Positions 1 through 8,215 are shown, numbered from the stretch's first letter. The stretch: DNA of 64,000 bases from G963677185 sp963677185 (GCA_963677185.1 OY781889.1:1302001-1366000), one strand, 5' to 3'. Translations and numbers: made by a program. The notes: generated by a model from the sequence alone, not told the origin.

Positions 1-620
1 TGGATGTTAAGGTTGTGGTAGGATTTCCCGCATATGAAATCGTAAGAATTGCTGAAGAAGAAAAAGCCTCGCTAATCGCAGTTGCATCTCACGGAAATAA
101 CATTATCAAACGTATATTCCTGGGTGAAACCGCCCTGGATGTTCTTCGCACTAGCACTGTGCCGGTTATCATCGAAAAATTCATAGATATCGACAAAGAG
201 AGCTGTGCTGTCATTTGCGCTAACCGATTTAAACGCATTTTGCTGCCGGTAGATTTTTCGCTGTCTTCTAACCGCGTTCTGGAGGAGATCAAGGACCTGG
301 CCGGGGAGATTGATGAGCTGCTTCTACTATCGGTTATTGAAAAGGCTCGCGACAGCCGGGACCTGGAACGGATAACGGCTGAACGGGAAGCACGCCTGCA
401 AGAACTCAAGAATCAATTCGAAGCGCTGGGTATCAAAACCCGGACGCTGCTGGAACAGGGCAGCGCATCGCCGCATATAGTTGACACGGCTGAACGTGAA
501 GATGTGTCACTAATCGTAATGGGCAGGCGGGGAAGAGGCAAGATTAAGGAACTGCTGCTTGGCAGCACGGCGCATGCCGTAGCAAGAAGAGCAGGGCGGC
601 CGGTTTTGATCATACCCTGA
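1..620 (+). CDS. Universal stress protein, tandem UspA domains (5' end outside window)
   Basis: The frame is open from the window edge, so the true start lies upstream. The visible part holds the tail of one UspA domain (ending in a TSTVPVIIEK strand) and a complete second domain from about position 225, beginning RFKRILLPVDFS. The second domain ends with the nucleotide-binding type loop GRRGRGKIKELLLGS followed by PVLIIP. Tandem UspA proteins are soluble cytoplasmic proteins that often bind ATP and are induced by stress or growth arrest; the partner is unknown. About 85 bases separate it from the next operon, so it may be transcribed separately. The family call is secure; the role is general. 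Confidence 0.9.
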   Translation, partial: DVKVVVGFPAYEIVRIAEEEKASLIAVASHGNNIIKRIFLGETALDVLRTSTVPVIIEKFIDIDKESCAVICANRFKRILLPVDFSLSSNRVLEEIKDLAGEIDELLLLSVIEKARDSRDLERITAEREARLQELKNQFEALGIKTRTLLEQGSASPHIVDTAEREDVSLIVMGRRGRGKIKELLLGSTAHAVARRAGRPVLIIP

Positions 621-706
621 TAAGCTAGTGGGGTTAGCTGTCTTCAGGCGAATACCCATTAAGGTTATTGGCAGATGAATATCATTTTGGCAAGGAGGGC
701 GATGGG

Positions 707-1159
707 ATGAACAATCATTTTATGGAGTACAGTTACGACAAATTCGAATTCAAGGTCGACAAGCGCTGCTGGTACCATGACTCCGAATTCTGGGTCCGGG
801 AAGAAAGCGGACTATTTATTGTGGGAGCGACTGACTTTTTGCAAACCAACGCTGGAGATGTAGCGTTTTTGGAACTGCCTGAAGCTGGAATGGATGTAAC
901 CGCCGGCGATGAAGTGGGATTGATGGAAACAATAAAAACCACGGTTGTGATTGTTGCCCCTTTGAGCGGCAACATTAAAAGGGTCAACCAGGTCCTGGAA
1001 GATGAACCCGGCCTGGTAAATTCCGATGCTTACGGCGATGGGTGGATAATGATGATCGAAGCCACGAACTGGGAAGCGGAGAAGGCGGATCTTATCGACG
1101 CCGAAGCATATTATCCAATAATGGAAAAGAACATAAAGCAGGCGATGGATAAGAAATAG
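707..1159 (+). CDS. GcvH-like lipoyl carrier protein
   Basis: A 150-residue H-protein-like carrier. The lipoyl-domain core is visible, with the expected lipoylated lysine at about residue 77 in the motif LMETIKTT, preceded by FLELPEAG and followed by the APLSGNIKRVN strand. I chose the ATG at 707 over an upstream in-frame TTG because AAGGAGGG sits just before it. H proteins carry aminomethyl groups for the glycine cleavage system, but no gcvT or gcvP is present. The gene instead heads an operon with two DGC proteins, an OsmC-like protein and dihydrolipoamide dehydrogenase. This suggests a lipoate-dependent redox or sulfur-transfer relay, as for the LbpA-type carriers of sulfur-oxidising systems. 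That role is inference. Confidence 0.85.
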   Translation: MNNHFMEYSYDKFEFKVDKRCWYHDSEFWVREESGLFIVGATDFLQTNAGDVAFLELPEAGMDVTAGDEVGLMETIKTTVVIVAPLSGNIKRVNQVLEDEPGLVNSDAYGDGWIMMIEATNWEAEKADLIDAEAYYPIMEKNIKQAMDKK

Positions 1160-1183
1160 GCTTTCCGGGAAAGGAGTATTGCG

Positions 1184-1591
1184 ATGGAAAAGAAAATACT
1201 CGTCCTGCCATGCAGCGGGATTGGAAAAGCATATGGCGAGATTGCCCGTCAAGCCGCATATTTATTGGCCGATGACCCGAAGGCGGTGGCGGTATCTACA
1301 ACTTGCCTGGGCAAGGTTATGATTAGAGATCCGGAAACAATGGAGCTTATGGATGGCAGCTATGTCATTACCATTGATGGCTGCGCGAAGGATTGTGCCA
1401 AAAAAAATGTGGAAGCCAGCCAGCATAAGGTTGATTCGGCGGTGCGCACTATTGAGGTATTTAAGGAACACAAAGGCTTGAAACCTGAAGGGGTTCTTAA
1501 TCTGGGCGAGGCGGGTAACAAGCTGGCCGAATATCTAGCGGAAAAGCTGGGCGATCAGGTTGAATGCCTGGAAAAGGAGGGGAATGAATGA
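1184..1591 (+). CDS. DGC-domain putative zinc/cysteine protein 1
   Basis: A 135-residue protein with the DGC signature: VLPCSGIGKAYGE near the N-terminus, STTCLG in the middle and IDGCAKDCAKK further on. The conserved cysteines could bind zinc or carry sulfur. The DGC family (putative zinc-binding protein) has no settled function. AAGGAG lies 8 bases before the ATG. It sits 24 bases after the lipoyl carrier and overlaps the next DGC gene by four bases (ATGA), so the two are probably translated in a coupled way. Its cysteine layout resembles its neighbour's, which suggests an ancient duplication or a two-protein complex. Confidence 0.8.
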   Translation: MEKKILVLPCSGIGKAYGEIARQAAYLLADDPKAVAVSTTCLGKVMIRDPETMELMDGSYVITIDGCAKDCAKKNVEASQHKVDSAVRTIEVFKEHKGLKPEGVLNLGEAGNKLAEYLAEKLGDQVECLEKEGNE

Positions 1592-2034
1592 TGATACAAG
1601 AAATAGATGTGAACAGTCCTCCCCCCAAAAAGGTTAAGGTCGGCATTGTTCCCTGCAACGGAGAAGAAATCTGTGAAGGCATGATAACCAGGTTTGCCTG
1701 CCGCAAGGTGCTGGACGAGCTGCGGCCGGGGCAATCGGTCACCATATGCCTTCCGCTGTTCATTGCAGGTGATAAAGCCGAACAGGAATTTGCCACCAGG
1801 TTTCCGACCATCACCCTGGACGGTTGTGATAAGCGCTGCAGCGCCATCAGCACCGAGAAACTGAGCGGAAAACCCGCGTATTCCCTGGTGGTTACGGATT
1901 TGTTAGAGGCTCGCGGCTTGACGCTTTCTGGAAGCCGGGCTCATCCGGATGCGGCAGATCAGGCGGCAATTGACGCAATCGCTGATGAAATTGCCTCCAA
2001 GGTGGACGAAATTGTGAAACTCAAGGGGGAATAA
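1588..2034 (+). CDS. DGC-domain putative zinc/cysteine protein 2
   Basis: A 148-residue second DGC protein. It has VGIVPCNGEEICEGM at the N-terminus, a CRK motif, VTICLPL, and the hallmark LDGCDKRCSA at about residues 78-87. It lacks the CLGKV segment of its neighbour, so the two are paralogues rather than recent copies. The start overlaps the preceding stop as ATGA and is preceded by AAAGGAGGGG; ATG at 1591 is an equally usable start. A charged C-terminal helix (IADEIASKVDEIVKLKGE) ends the protein. Function unknown; by position it belongs to the same relay as the lipoyl carrier and Lpd. Confidence 0.8.
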   Translation: MMIQEIDVNSPPPKKVKVGIVPCNGEEICEGMITRFACRKVLDELRPGQSVTICLPLFIAGDKAEQEFATRFPTITLDGCDKRCSAISTEKLSGKPAYSLVVTDLLEARGLTLSGSRAHPDAADQAAIDAIADEIASKVDEIVKLKGE

Positions 2035-2036
2035 TA

Positions 2037-2462
2037 ATGCCCGTTTATACCAATCACGTTGAGTGGAAAGGCGAACACCTGGGATTTACAAGTTGCGAAA
2101 ACGGCACGGCTATGGATTTTTCTGCGCCTCCAATGCTGCATGGGCATCCCAATATGATGACTCCCGAAGATGCCTACATGATGGCGGTCAATACCTGTGT
2201 GCACATGATGGTCATATGGGCGGCGGAACGATTTAAGCTCGACCTGGTTGCCTTTGAATGTGAAGCGATTGGAGAAGTGCAGGAATTTATCGACCAGACC
2301 TCCTGGTTCAAACAATTGATTCTTAAACCGCGGATAACGGTCAGGGGATCTTCGGAAAACAAGGTGAAAAGGGCACTGGATATGGCCCAAAAGTATTCAA
2401 CAATTGCTGCGTCACTAAAAAGCGAAGTGCTTATGCAACCGGAGATAATAATTATGGAATGA
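2037..2462 (+). CDS. OsmC-family-like protein
   Basis: A 141-residue protein whose overall pattern fits the OsmC/Ohr fold: an N-terminal strand region (VEWKGEHLGFTS), then MTPEDAYMMAVNTCVHMMVIWAAERF, which resembles the helix that carries the first catalytic cysteine in OsmC proteins, and a C-terminal helix with KVKRALDMAQKYSTIAASL. In OsmC/Ohr enzymes two cysteines reduce organic hydroperoxides and can be recycled by lipoylated proteins plus Lpd. That is striking here because a lipoyl carrier and Lpd are operon neighbours. The second canonical cysteine is not evident at the usual place (AASLKSEV), so it may be a carrier or sulfur-binding variant rather than a peroxidase. It starts 2 bases after the previous stop. 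Confidence 0.65.
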   Translation: MPVYTNHVEWKGEHLGFTSCENGTAMDFSAPPMLHGHPNMMTPEDAYMMAVNTCVHMMVIWAAERFKLDLVAFECEAIGEVQEFIDQTSWFKQLILKPRITVRGSSENKVKRALDMAQKYSTIAASLKSEVLMQPEIIIME

Positions 2463-2473
2463 ATGGAGATAAT

Positions 2474-3862
2474 ATGGATGTTACCCGACATGACCTGGTT
2501 TTTCTCGGCGGAGGACCCGCAGGATATCAAGGCGCTATACGCGCAGCCCAGCTTGGTCTAAATGTGGCAGTGGTTGAAAACCGCGATCTTGGCGGGGTTT
2601 GTCTCAACCGGGGCTGTATACCCACTAAAGCTATCAAAGCCTCGGCAGATCTGCTGCACAAAGCCCGTCAGGCTAAAAGCTACGGCATTCGTATCGAATC
2701 AGCCCATCCGGACATCAATGCAATAATAGCCCGGAAGAACAAGATTGTAGGACTATTGCGAGGCAGCATCGAGCAGCTTCTGCGGGCAAATCGAATCTCG
2801 TTGTACCGGGGAAAGGGGCGCTTCACATCGCCGCAATCCATTCAGGTCCAAACCAATGATGGTGAAATAGTAATTGAGGCGCCTAAAATTGTCATTGCGA
2901 CCGGAACCCGGCCACATTTGCCACCGCCATTCGATGTTCCCGATTCCCGCATTTGGACATCCGATGAAATACTTGAGATAAAGGATATTCCTGCCCGCTT
3001 GGCGATTGTAGGAGCCGGCGCAGTAGGGATCGAGATGGCCTTTATCATGTCAACCCTCGGTTCAGAGGTCACCCTTATCGAAATCCGCAAGGAAATCCTG
3101 CCCGGGGAAGATCGCGAAATGGTGGCATATTTGCTGCGCATGCTCAAACGTCAGAAGATTAAGCTATTAACCGGCGTTATGGTGGACCGCTGCCAGGCAA
3201 TCGACGAGATGCAACTCCATATGAGCAATGGCAAGGAGCTGAATGTGGATGCCATCCTGGTAGCAGCCGGCAGACATGCCAATACCGATGATATTGGATT
3301 AGAAGCGGCGGGTCTGGAATGCGAGGGTGGATTTTTGGATGTTAATCAGCATATGGAGACATCTGTACCGGGACTCTATGCCGCAGGGGATGTCATCGGC
3401 GGCTGGATGCTGGCCCATGTGGCTTTTGCTGAAGGTATCGTAGCGGCCGAGAACGCTGCCGGACAAAATAGCATAATGGATTATGAAGTGGTTCCGCGCT
3501 GCATTTATGGCATACCAGAATTTGCCGCAGTGGGCTCGTCAGAAGAAGAAGCCCGCTTAACGCGTGGGGTGAGAGTCAGTACTTTCCCGCTCAAGACCCT
3601 GGGCATGGCCCAGGCCATGGGAGAATGGGAAGGTCTGATCAAGATCATTGCCGAAGAGCCAGGCAAGCGCATCCTGGGCGGTCATATCATAGGCGCTCAT
3701 GCGACCGATTTAATCGCTGAAATTGCCCTGGCAATGCAAAATGGAATCGGTGTTGAAGGACTTATGAATACCATTCATGCCCATCCCACCATGGCTGAAT
3801 CGGTGCTGGAGGTGGCTCAAGCATCGCTGAACCGGTCGATACACACTATGCCGCCCGAATGA
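2474..3862 (+). CDS. lpdA: Dihydrolipoamide dehydrogenase
   Basis: A 462-residue flavoprotein disulfide reductase of normal family length. It shows the FAD-binding GGGPAGYQGAIRAAQLG, the redox disulfide GGVCLNRGCIPTKA, the NAD-binding VGAGAVGIEMAF, a second FAD motif ending in LYAAGDVIGG, and the C-terminal catalytic HAHPTMAE. I place the start at ATG 2474, five bases after GGAG; ATG 2459, overlapping the OsmC-like gene, is possible. The enzyme reoxidises dihydrolipoyl groups with NAD. No 2-oxoacid dehydrogenase genes accompany it, so its likely substrate is the GcvH-like carrier at the head of this operon. A strong hairpin follows at 3902. Confidence 0.95.
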   Translation: MDVTRHDLVFLGGGPAGYQGAIRAAQLGLNVAVVENRDLGGVCLNRGCIPTKAIKASADLLHKARQAKSYGIRIESAHPDINAIIARKNKIVGLLRGSIEQLLRANRISLYRGKGRFTSPQSIQVQTNDGEIVIEAPKIVIATGTRPHLPPPFDVPDSRIWTSDEILEIKDIPARLAIVGAGAVGIEMAFIMSTLGSEVTLIEIRKEILPGEDREMVAYLLRMLKRQKIKLLTGVMVDRCQAIDEMQLHMSNGKELNVDAILVAAGRHANTDDIGLEAAGLECEGGFLDVNQHMETSVPGLYAAGDVIGGWMLAHVAFAEGIVAAENAAGQNSIMDYEVVPRCIYGIPEFAAVGSSEEEARLTRGVRVSTFPLKTLGMAQAMGEWEGLIKIIAEEPGKRILGGHIIGAHATDLIAEIALAMQNGIGVEGLMNTIHAHPTMAESVLEVAQASLNRSIHTMPPE

Positions 3863-3893
3863 AGCGGTGATGGCCGGGAAAGGGCATAGTGAT

Positions 3894-3996
3894 GAAATAG
3901 GAAACCCCGCATCCCTGTCAGGAAGCGGGGTTTTATCAGGTTATTTTGGTGGGTCATCCGCGACTCGAACGCGGGACACCCTGATTAAAAGTCAGG
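3894..3996. repeat. Left attachment repeat (attL), 103 bp
   Basis: Identical by eye to 18081-18183. It runs from GAAATAGG through the terminator hairpin to GTCAGG. Read on the minus strand it ends as the 3' part of tRNA-Lys (anticodon stem, T arm, acceptor and CCA) without the 5' part, so no functional tRNA can be made from this copy. Confidence 0.93.
3902..3934. terminator. Rho-independent terminator after lpdA (inside left att repeat)
   Basis: A perfect 9-bp stem, AAACCCCGC with GCGGGGTTT, closes a 14-base loop and ends in TTTT. The same hairpin occurs at 18089-18121 because it lies within the 103-bp repeat that flanks the integrated element. Confidence 0.85.
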
Positions 3997-4072
3997 CAGC
4001 CTGTGCTTGTGATGATGTTTGAAATCGTCCATTAATAGGACATTATAAAATTGTCTGACAATGGATATAATC

Positions 4073-5341
4073 TTACTGTGGCAAAATTTGTGGCAAGGTA
4101 ATTATTTCACAGCTTTTGCCTTTGGCGGTATCCTGTCTTATTAGATCCCCGAAAGCGCTCCCGATTCGCCTATTTTCATTCGGTATGACTCGGACATAGT
4201 ACCGTAACGTAATGACAATATCTGCATGTCCAAGTCTTTCAGAAACTTCCTTGATACTCCAGCCGGCCGCAACCAAAATTGAGGCATGTGTATGGCGAAG
4301 GTTATGGAAAGAGAATTCTGCCGGCAGCCCATATTTATCGGATAGAACACGGAACCTGCGTTGAACATTGTTATCCTGGTATGGGTTGCCTCCCCTGTTT
4401 TTGAATACCAGGGGCAGCTTTGACTCGGGCAACAAGCGCTTGCGTTTTTTACTGGGCGACATCTGTTTGATTTGATGAACTCGCAGTATTTCCATCACGC
4501 TGGGATCCACATCTATGGTTCGATGTGATGATTCACTCTTGACGCCTGGCCGGACAGCATTGCCATGCTCTTCAGATATATGCGCGGACTTATTAACTTC
4601 GATAGTATTATTCTCCCAGTCAATACAGTCCCAGGTCAGCCCCAGGAGCTCTGACAGCCTCATTCCGCTGTAGGCGGCAACATAGACAAGGGTATAATAG
4701 TATTCGTTCTCACAGGCCCGCAAAAAGGCTTCAAGTTGTTGGGCATCCAATACAAGCTTGTTCTTGTCGGTAGCTAGCGTCTTCTTTTTTGCCAGTACTG
4801 TTTTCTTTACCGGGTTGGCCGATATCTTGTCCAGATCGACCGCCTGGTTAAGGGCTTTAGATAAAATAGCCCGGTGGTATTCAACAGTACGTGGTGAAAG
4901 CCCGCCTTTGCTGTCTTTCCGGCCGTCTTCTAAAACCAGCACTAGATATTTCTGTATATGAGTAGCCGAGAGGGAGGTTAGCGGAATATGACCGATTTCC
5001 GGAGCGATATGACGTTTTATTTCGTCCCGATAGCTCTCATATGTTCGTGCCTCTTTGGTTGGCTTGACGTAATTGGACAGCCAAAATTCCAGGTATTCCC
5101 CAAGTGTTTCTGGCTTTTTCGGTGGGTTGATGATCTCTTTTTCCATTTGATTCAGCCAGGCCCGAAATTCATAATCGGCTTCGCGTTCTGTTGCCTCTTC
5201 ACCTTGCTTGGTATTTTTAAAACGGTGACGGACACGCTTCTGTTTACCATTGGCATCCTTGCCCAGGTAGGCGGTAAACATCCACTCGTTTTCAGTTCCA
5301 CTTATTCTGGCTTTTTTACCAGGTAGACCTTTTTCAGTCAT
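4073..5341 (-). CDS. int: Tyrosine recombinase / phage integrase
   Basis: About 422 residues, the usual size for a Tn916/phage-type integrase. The N-terminal part holds an arm-binding-like segment and a SAM-like core-binding domain (SYRDEIKRHIAPEIGHIPL). The catalytic domain shows YSGMRLSEL (first Arg), HNLRHTHASI (HxxR), ERLGHADI and a tyrosine in TLRYYVRV. The start at 5341 is chosen because AGGTG precedes this ATG; a GTG 33 bases upstream is in frame but unsupported. It catalyses integration and excision at tRNA-Lys. Its stop is about 75 bases from the left att repeat, the classic position, and its 3' end contains two TGTGGCAA repeats that may be arm sites. Confidence 0.93.
   Translation of the reverse strand: MTEKGLPGKKARISGTENEWMFTAYLGKDANGKQKRVRHRFKNTKQGEEATEREADYEFRAWLNQMEKEIINPPKKPETLGEYLEFWLSNYVKPTKEARTYESYRDEIKRHIAPEIGHIPLTSLSATHIQKYLVLVLEDGRKDSKGGLSPRTVEYHRAILSKALNQAVDLDKISANPVKKTVLAKKKTLATDKNKLVLDAQQLEAFLRACENEYYYTLVYVAAYSGMRLSELLGLTWDCIDWENNTIEVNKSAHISEEHGNAVRPGVKSESSHRTIDVDPSVMEILRVHQIKQMSPSKKRKRLLPESKLPLVFKNRGGNPYQDNNVQRRFRVLSDKYGLPAEFSFHNLRHTHASILVAAGWSIKEVSERLGHADIVITLRYYVRVIPNENRRIGSAFGDLIRQDTAKGKSCEIITLPQILPQ
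4077..4096 (+). repeat. TGTGGCAA repeats near left end (candidate integrase arm sites)
   Basis: Two TGTGGCAA octamers 11 bases apart overlap the 3' end of the integrase gene. Three copies occur at 18012-18043 beside the right repeat. Matching short repeats inside both ends of an element are typical of integrase arm-type binding sites; that role is inferred. Confidence 0.5.
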
Positions 5342-5385
5342 AGTATCACCTGTGTTTTTATCTGAGTATAGCACTCGTTTTATAA

Positions 5386-6570
5386 TTATGATTGTTTTGG
5401 GGGAGATTCATCCAGCATTTTTTCAAAGTAATCTACAAATGTGAAAACGCTCTTACTGTCGATGTCATACTCGCCTTGAGTCGTTAATGGGTCCATCCAT
5501 TTGCACCGTTCTCGTGCCCAGTTTACAAAGTAATCAAGTCTTTTGCGTCCTGTTTCGGTTAAGGTCTGATTAGCGTAATGGGCATCAATCGCCTCGACAA
5601 ACTGCCGCAAAACCTGGCTGTGCTGCCATTCTTTAGCGATGTTTTCCAACATAAAGAGTGTCCGAATCTCCTCATCGTGTTTAATTTGCGCTTCAATCTG
5701 CGGAATCTTGTCAGTAAGCTCTTGTTGGGCTTTCATTTTCATGTCGTGAGCAGCTTTGAAAATAGCCGTAATTATATCTCCAAGATAATTGGCCAGTCTC
5801 TTGTGTTTTCTATCAGTCCAATAGGTGCGCCCGGAAACTGAATGCATGATATAGAACGTCAGCTCGTTGCCCCCGGTAAAAACGTTTTCGGATTCATCAA
5901 GGTAAGACCTTTGGCGACTTTTGCTCTTTCTCCGATTTGGTCGAGAATACAGTAGCGTCGATTCTGAAATCCGCATATAAATGATTTGCCCATGAATTTG
6001 AACCGCGGTACTGCCCCTAAGAACATCAATGTAGACCCTTCCCCCATGCTCTTCCAGGCCGTGTATTAGGTCATTGTAGAAGCGAAGGGTACGTTCGAGG
6101 TTAAGTGGGGAGACGCCCATACCTAAAACATAATCCGGAGAATAAATGAAGCGGCCATCTTCTTCTGGCTCTATATGCTCCATCTCTGCAAGTGTTTCCA
6201 AAACTAGAGGGTGAGCGTTCTCAATAACAATTGGTTGTAATTCAGGCTGTTGCGGTGGTTCGAGAAGAGGTTCGGGCGGTGTTTGAGGTTTCGTTCTTCT
6301 TGATTTTGGTGTGGCTGCGGGAGGATTCTGGATTGGTCCGGTTTCGGCCTCAATATCAATGGTGGGCATGTGGCTTTCTGGCAAGGATGGTATTTTAGGT
6401 TCCCCGCCGGCCGCCAGTCTTTGCCAGTATCCCCGGCCAGGCAGAGGGATGTCCATCTGTTTACATATTCGCCGGAGATAAACGTCAGATACTCCGTAGC
6501 GTGTGGCCACGGTACTCATGGGCTCGGCCCAGATTTCCCGATACAGTTTTTCGCGGTCATAGGTAGGCAT
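5386..6570 (-). CDS. Unknown protein with HTH-like N-terminus
   Basis: A 394-residue protein. Residues 1-50 (start MPTYDREKLYREIWAEPMS, then RYGVSDVYLRRICKQMDIPLPGRGYW) match a widespread but uncharacterised pattern that resembles a helix-turn-helix. A proline-rich linker follows (about residues 65-110), then a mixed domain and a helical C-terminal part with EELTDKIPQIEAQIKHDEE. No signal peptide or membrane segment is seen. It ends 45 bases upstream of the integrase ATG on the same strand, so the two may be co-transcribed. Such proteins are common in mobile elements. DNA binding is a guess from the N-terminus; I cannot assign a function. Confidence 0.6.
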   Translation of the reverse strand: MPTYDREKLYREIWAEPMSTVATRYGVSDVYLRRICKQMDIPLPGRGYWQRLAAGGEPKIPSLPESHMPTIDIEAETGPIQNPPAATPKSRRTKPQTPPEPLLEPPQQPELQPIVIENAHPLVLETLAEMEHIEPEEDGRFIYSPDYVLGMGVSPLNLERTLRFYNDLIHGLEEHGGRVYIDVLRGSTAVQIHGQIIYMRISESTLLYSRPNRRKSKSRQRSYLDESENVFTGGNELTFYIMHSVSGRTYWTDRKHKRLANYLGDIITAIFKAAHDMKMKAQQELTDKIPQIEAQIKHDEEIRTLFMLENIAKEWQHSQVLRQFVEAIDAHYANQTLTETGRKRLDYFVNWARERCKWMDPLTTQGEYDIDSKSVFTFVDYFEKMLDESPPKQS

Positions 6571-6728
6571 GGCATTCTCTCCTTTACCTTGTTTACAAAT
6601 TCATGGGTTTCAGACTTGAAAAACCGGTTTATAGAATGGCCTTCTTGACGATGGTCAAGTATGTGTGGCAAACTATTTAGGCTGAACGATTTAATAGACG
6701 AAGGATTGATTACGAGGCGATATTATTA

Positions 6729-7124
6729 ATGAGTAGTGGTGTTTTGCTTGATAAGGCAATAATAAATCATATAGTCGGTGACTGGGCCCAAAGGGAAAAA
6801 TGTTACGATGTCGCTGTAAATAGATATTATTATTCACTATATCAGAAAGCCATTTTTATTCTAGATATTAATAGTCAAAGGGTGACCAGAAAACATCATG
6901 ACAATATTGAAAAGCTGCGCGATTTACTAAAAAATAATATTTCGGATGAAGATCGCAAACTCCTCGGTAAATTTCATACTATTCGAGAGGTGCGTAATGA
7001 CGCCGATTATACAACAAATCAAATTGAAACACTTGATGATTTCCAAGACGGATTTGAGCAATATTTTTTAAGCATCGATAGGATCGTCTCATCTATTATT
7101 GATGGACAGGGGGGGATTGTATAA
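6729..7124 (+). CDS. HEPN-domain-like protein, first gene of HEPN/X/SecB operon
   Basis: A 131-residue all-helical protein. The pattern YDVAVNRYYYSLYQKAIFIL (residues 26-45) and the later REVRNDADYTTNQ (about 87-98) fit the HEPN fold, whose members include many toxin RNases. The usual catalytic Rx4-6H is not present at the RNDADY position. An RVTRKH stretch at 51-56 could supply such residues, but its location is atypical. The start is ATG 6729 after a weak GAGGCG site. Its stop overlaps the next start by one base (TAATG). Within a mobile element and upstream of a SecB-like chaperone, it is a candidate toxin of a toxin-antitoxin-chaperone unit; this is inference. Confidence 0.65.
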   Translation: MSSGVLLDKAIINHIVGDWAQREKCYDVAVNRYYYSLYQKAIFILDINSQRVTRKHHDNIEKLRDLLKNNISDEDRKLLGKFHTIREVRNDADYTTNQIETLDDFQDGFEQYFLSIDRIVSSIIDGQGGIV

Positions 7125-7651
7125 TGAGTATAGCCCGTCCAACAGACCGCGTCATACGTTGTTTAATTCATGATTTCATTGTTGCAGTTAAACAACTGGG
7201 AGAAGAACCGTTATTTATTGAATTAAAGTATCATCCCGAAGAAAACTTGTATGATATTTGGCATGATCGCGCTGACCTCGAGTTTCGGAATCCTGAATTC
7301 AACAAATGTGTTGCTGCCCTAATGAAAAATTATTTTTGGAAGAATAACATTGAAAATGTAATTTTCGGTTATGATCATTTCGAAGCTAAGAAAAGAGCAA
7401 GTGTGGAGCAAAACAATCCAATTATAAGCAATCTACCAATATCCATATCGGCAGATTATCTGTTACGAGCGTGGGATTCTTGGGTTAAAGTTGTGGGAAA
7501 TTCTGTCCCAGCAGACTGGATAAACCTAGAATCATTTACGGAAAAATCTAACACAGCTTTATGGAACTATACTGATAAATATCCGGTTAAACTCGAATTA
7601 GGCAAAAACGGTTTTGATGGAGCCGAGTTATATGAGGTGCCGGCGGCATGA
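7124..7651 (+). CDS. Unknown middle protein of HEPN/X/SecB operon
   Basis: A 175-residue soluble protein with no family that I recognise. It is rich in aromatic and acidic residues (for example DIWHDRADLEF, NYFWKNN, DSWVKVVGNSV) and has no membrane segment, signal peptide or cysteine cluster. It starts on the TAATG overlap with the HEPN-like gene, which has GGGGGG upstream, and overlaps the SecB-like gene by ATGA. Three genes joined this tightly are almost certainly translated as a unit. In known chaperone-dependent toxin-antitoxin systems the antitoxin lies next to the SecB-like gene, so this protein is the likeliest antitoxin. That is only an inference from position. Confidence 0.6.
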   Translation: MSIARPTDRVIRCLIHDFIVAVKQLGEEPLFIELKYHPEENLYDIWHDRADLEFRNPEFNKCVAALMKNYFWKNNIENVIFGYDHFEAKKRASVEQNNPIISNLPISISADYLLRAWDSWVKVVGNSVPADWINLESFTEKSNTALWNYTDKYPVKLELGKNGFDGAELYEVPAA

Positions 7652-8124
7652 AGAGCGTATTGCAATTTGAATCATATTATTTTGACCAGATGGTATATAA
7701 GAGAAATGATGAATATTGGAACAAGTTTCAACCTGGACAACCAGTATCTATTGAGATTCAACCGACTTTTGAATTCGGTGTACAGATTAACAAGGATAAT
7801 CCACATAATGCTCGTGTAATAGTTAGCGTGAGTCTTGGCAAAGATCAATTATCGTCTGATTACCCATTTCAAATCGAAGCAGGAATATGTGGAATATTTA
7901 ATGTTGCCCCGGATGATTCTGATCCTCAAGAGTTATGGACTAAGTTTTCAGGGAATGCAATTGCTATCCTATATCCATATCTGCGAAGCGCGGTAACTGA
8001 CATTACAAGCAAGAGCGATCATCCTCCAGTTATTCTTCCAGTTCTCAACGTTGCTAAGATCGCAGCGGAAAAGCTACGCCCAGTTGAGCCAGATACCAGA
8101 GATGAATTAGAAAAGCAAGTATAA
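7648..8124 (+). CDS. SecB-like chaperone
   Basis: A 158-residue protein with the SecB fold signature. Residues 5-20 (LQFESYYFDQMVYKRN) form the first strand pair, QIEAGICGIFNV sits near 75-86, and the diagnostic C-terminal stretch NAIAILYPYLRSAVTDITS followed by PPVILPVLNV is at 103-135. Canonical SecB is proteobacterial and holds preproteins for SecA. In other phyla SecB-like proteins mostly protect unstable antitoxins in toxin-antitoxin-chaperone systems. The gene overlaps its upstream partner by four bases and lies in an integrated element, which supports a toxin-antitoxin or defence chaperone rather than an export role. Confidence 0.75.
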   Translation: MKSVLQFESYYFDQMVYKRNDEYWNKFQPGQPVSIEIQPTFEFGVQINKDNPHNARVIVSVSLGKDQLSSDYPFQIEAGICGIFNVAPDDSDPQELWTKFSGNAIAILYPYLRSAVTDITSKSDHPPVILPVLNVAKIAAEKLRPVEPDTRDELEKQV

Positions 8125-8147
8125 CATCCAGGTTATGTCTTTACACA

Positions 8148-8215
8148 GGGCCCGCTTCGGCGGTCTTTTGCATTTAAAAGATCTGGCTTCTTCCGCGTCA
8201 AGGAAGCCGCTTTTT
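8148..8215 (+). terminator. Two hairpins after the SecB-like gene
   Basis: A GCCCGC-TTCG-GCGG hairpin at about 8149-8165 is followed by TCTTTTG. A second hairpin, pairing GGCTTC at 8185 with GAAGCC at 8203 and followed by GCTTTTT, lies just downstream. Together they probably end the HEPN/X/SecB transcript. Confidence 0.6.

Noticed and set aside
812..1252. Long minus-strand frame under the lipoyl carrier gene
   Set aside because: A shadow of the real gene; the plus strand has the lipoyl motif and a strong ribosome site.
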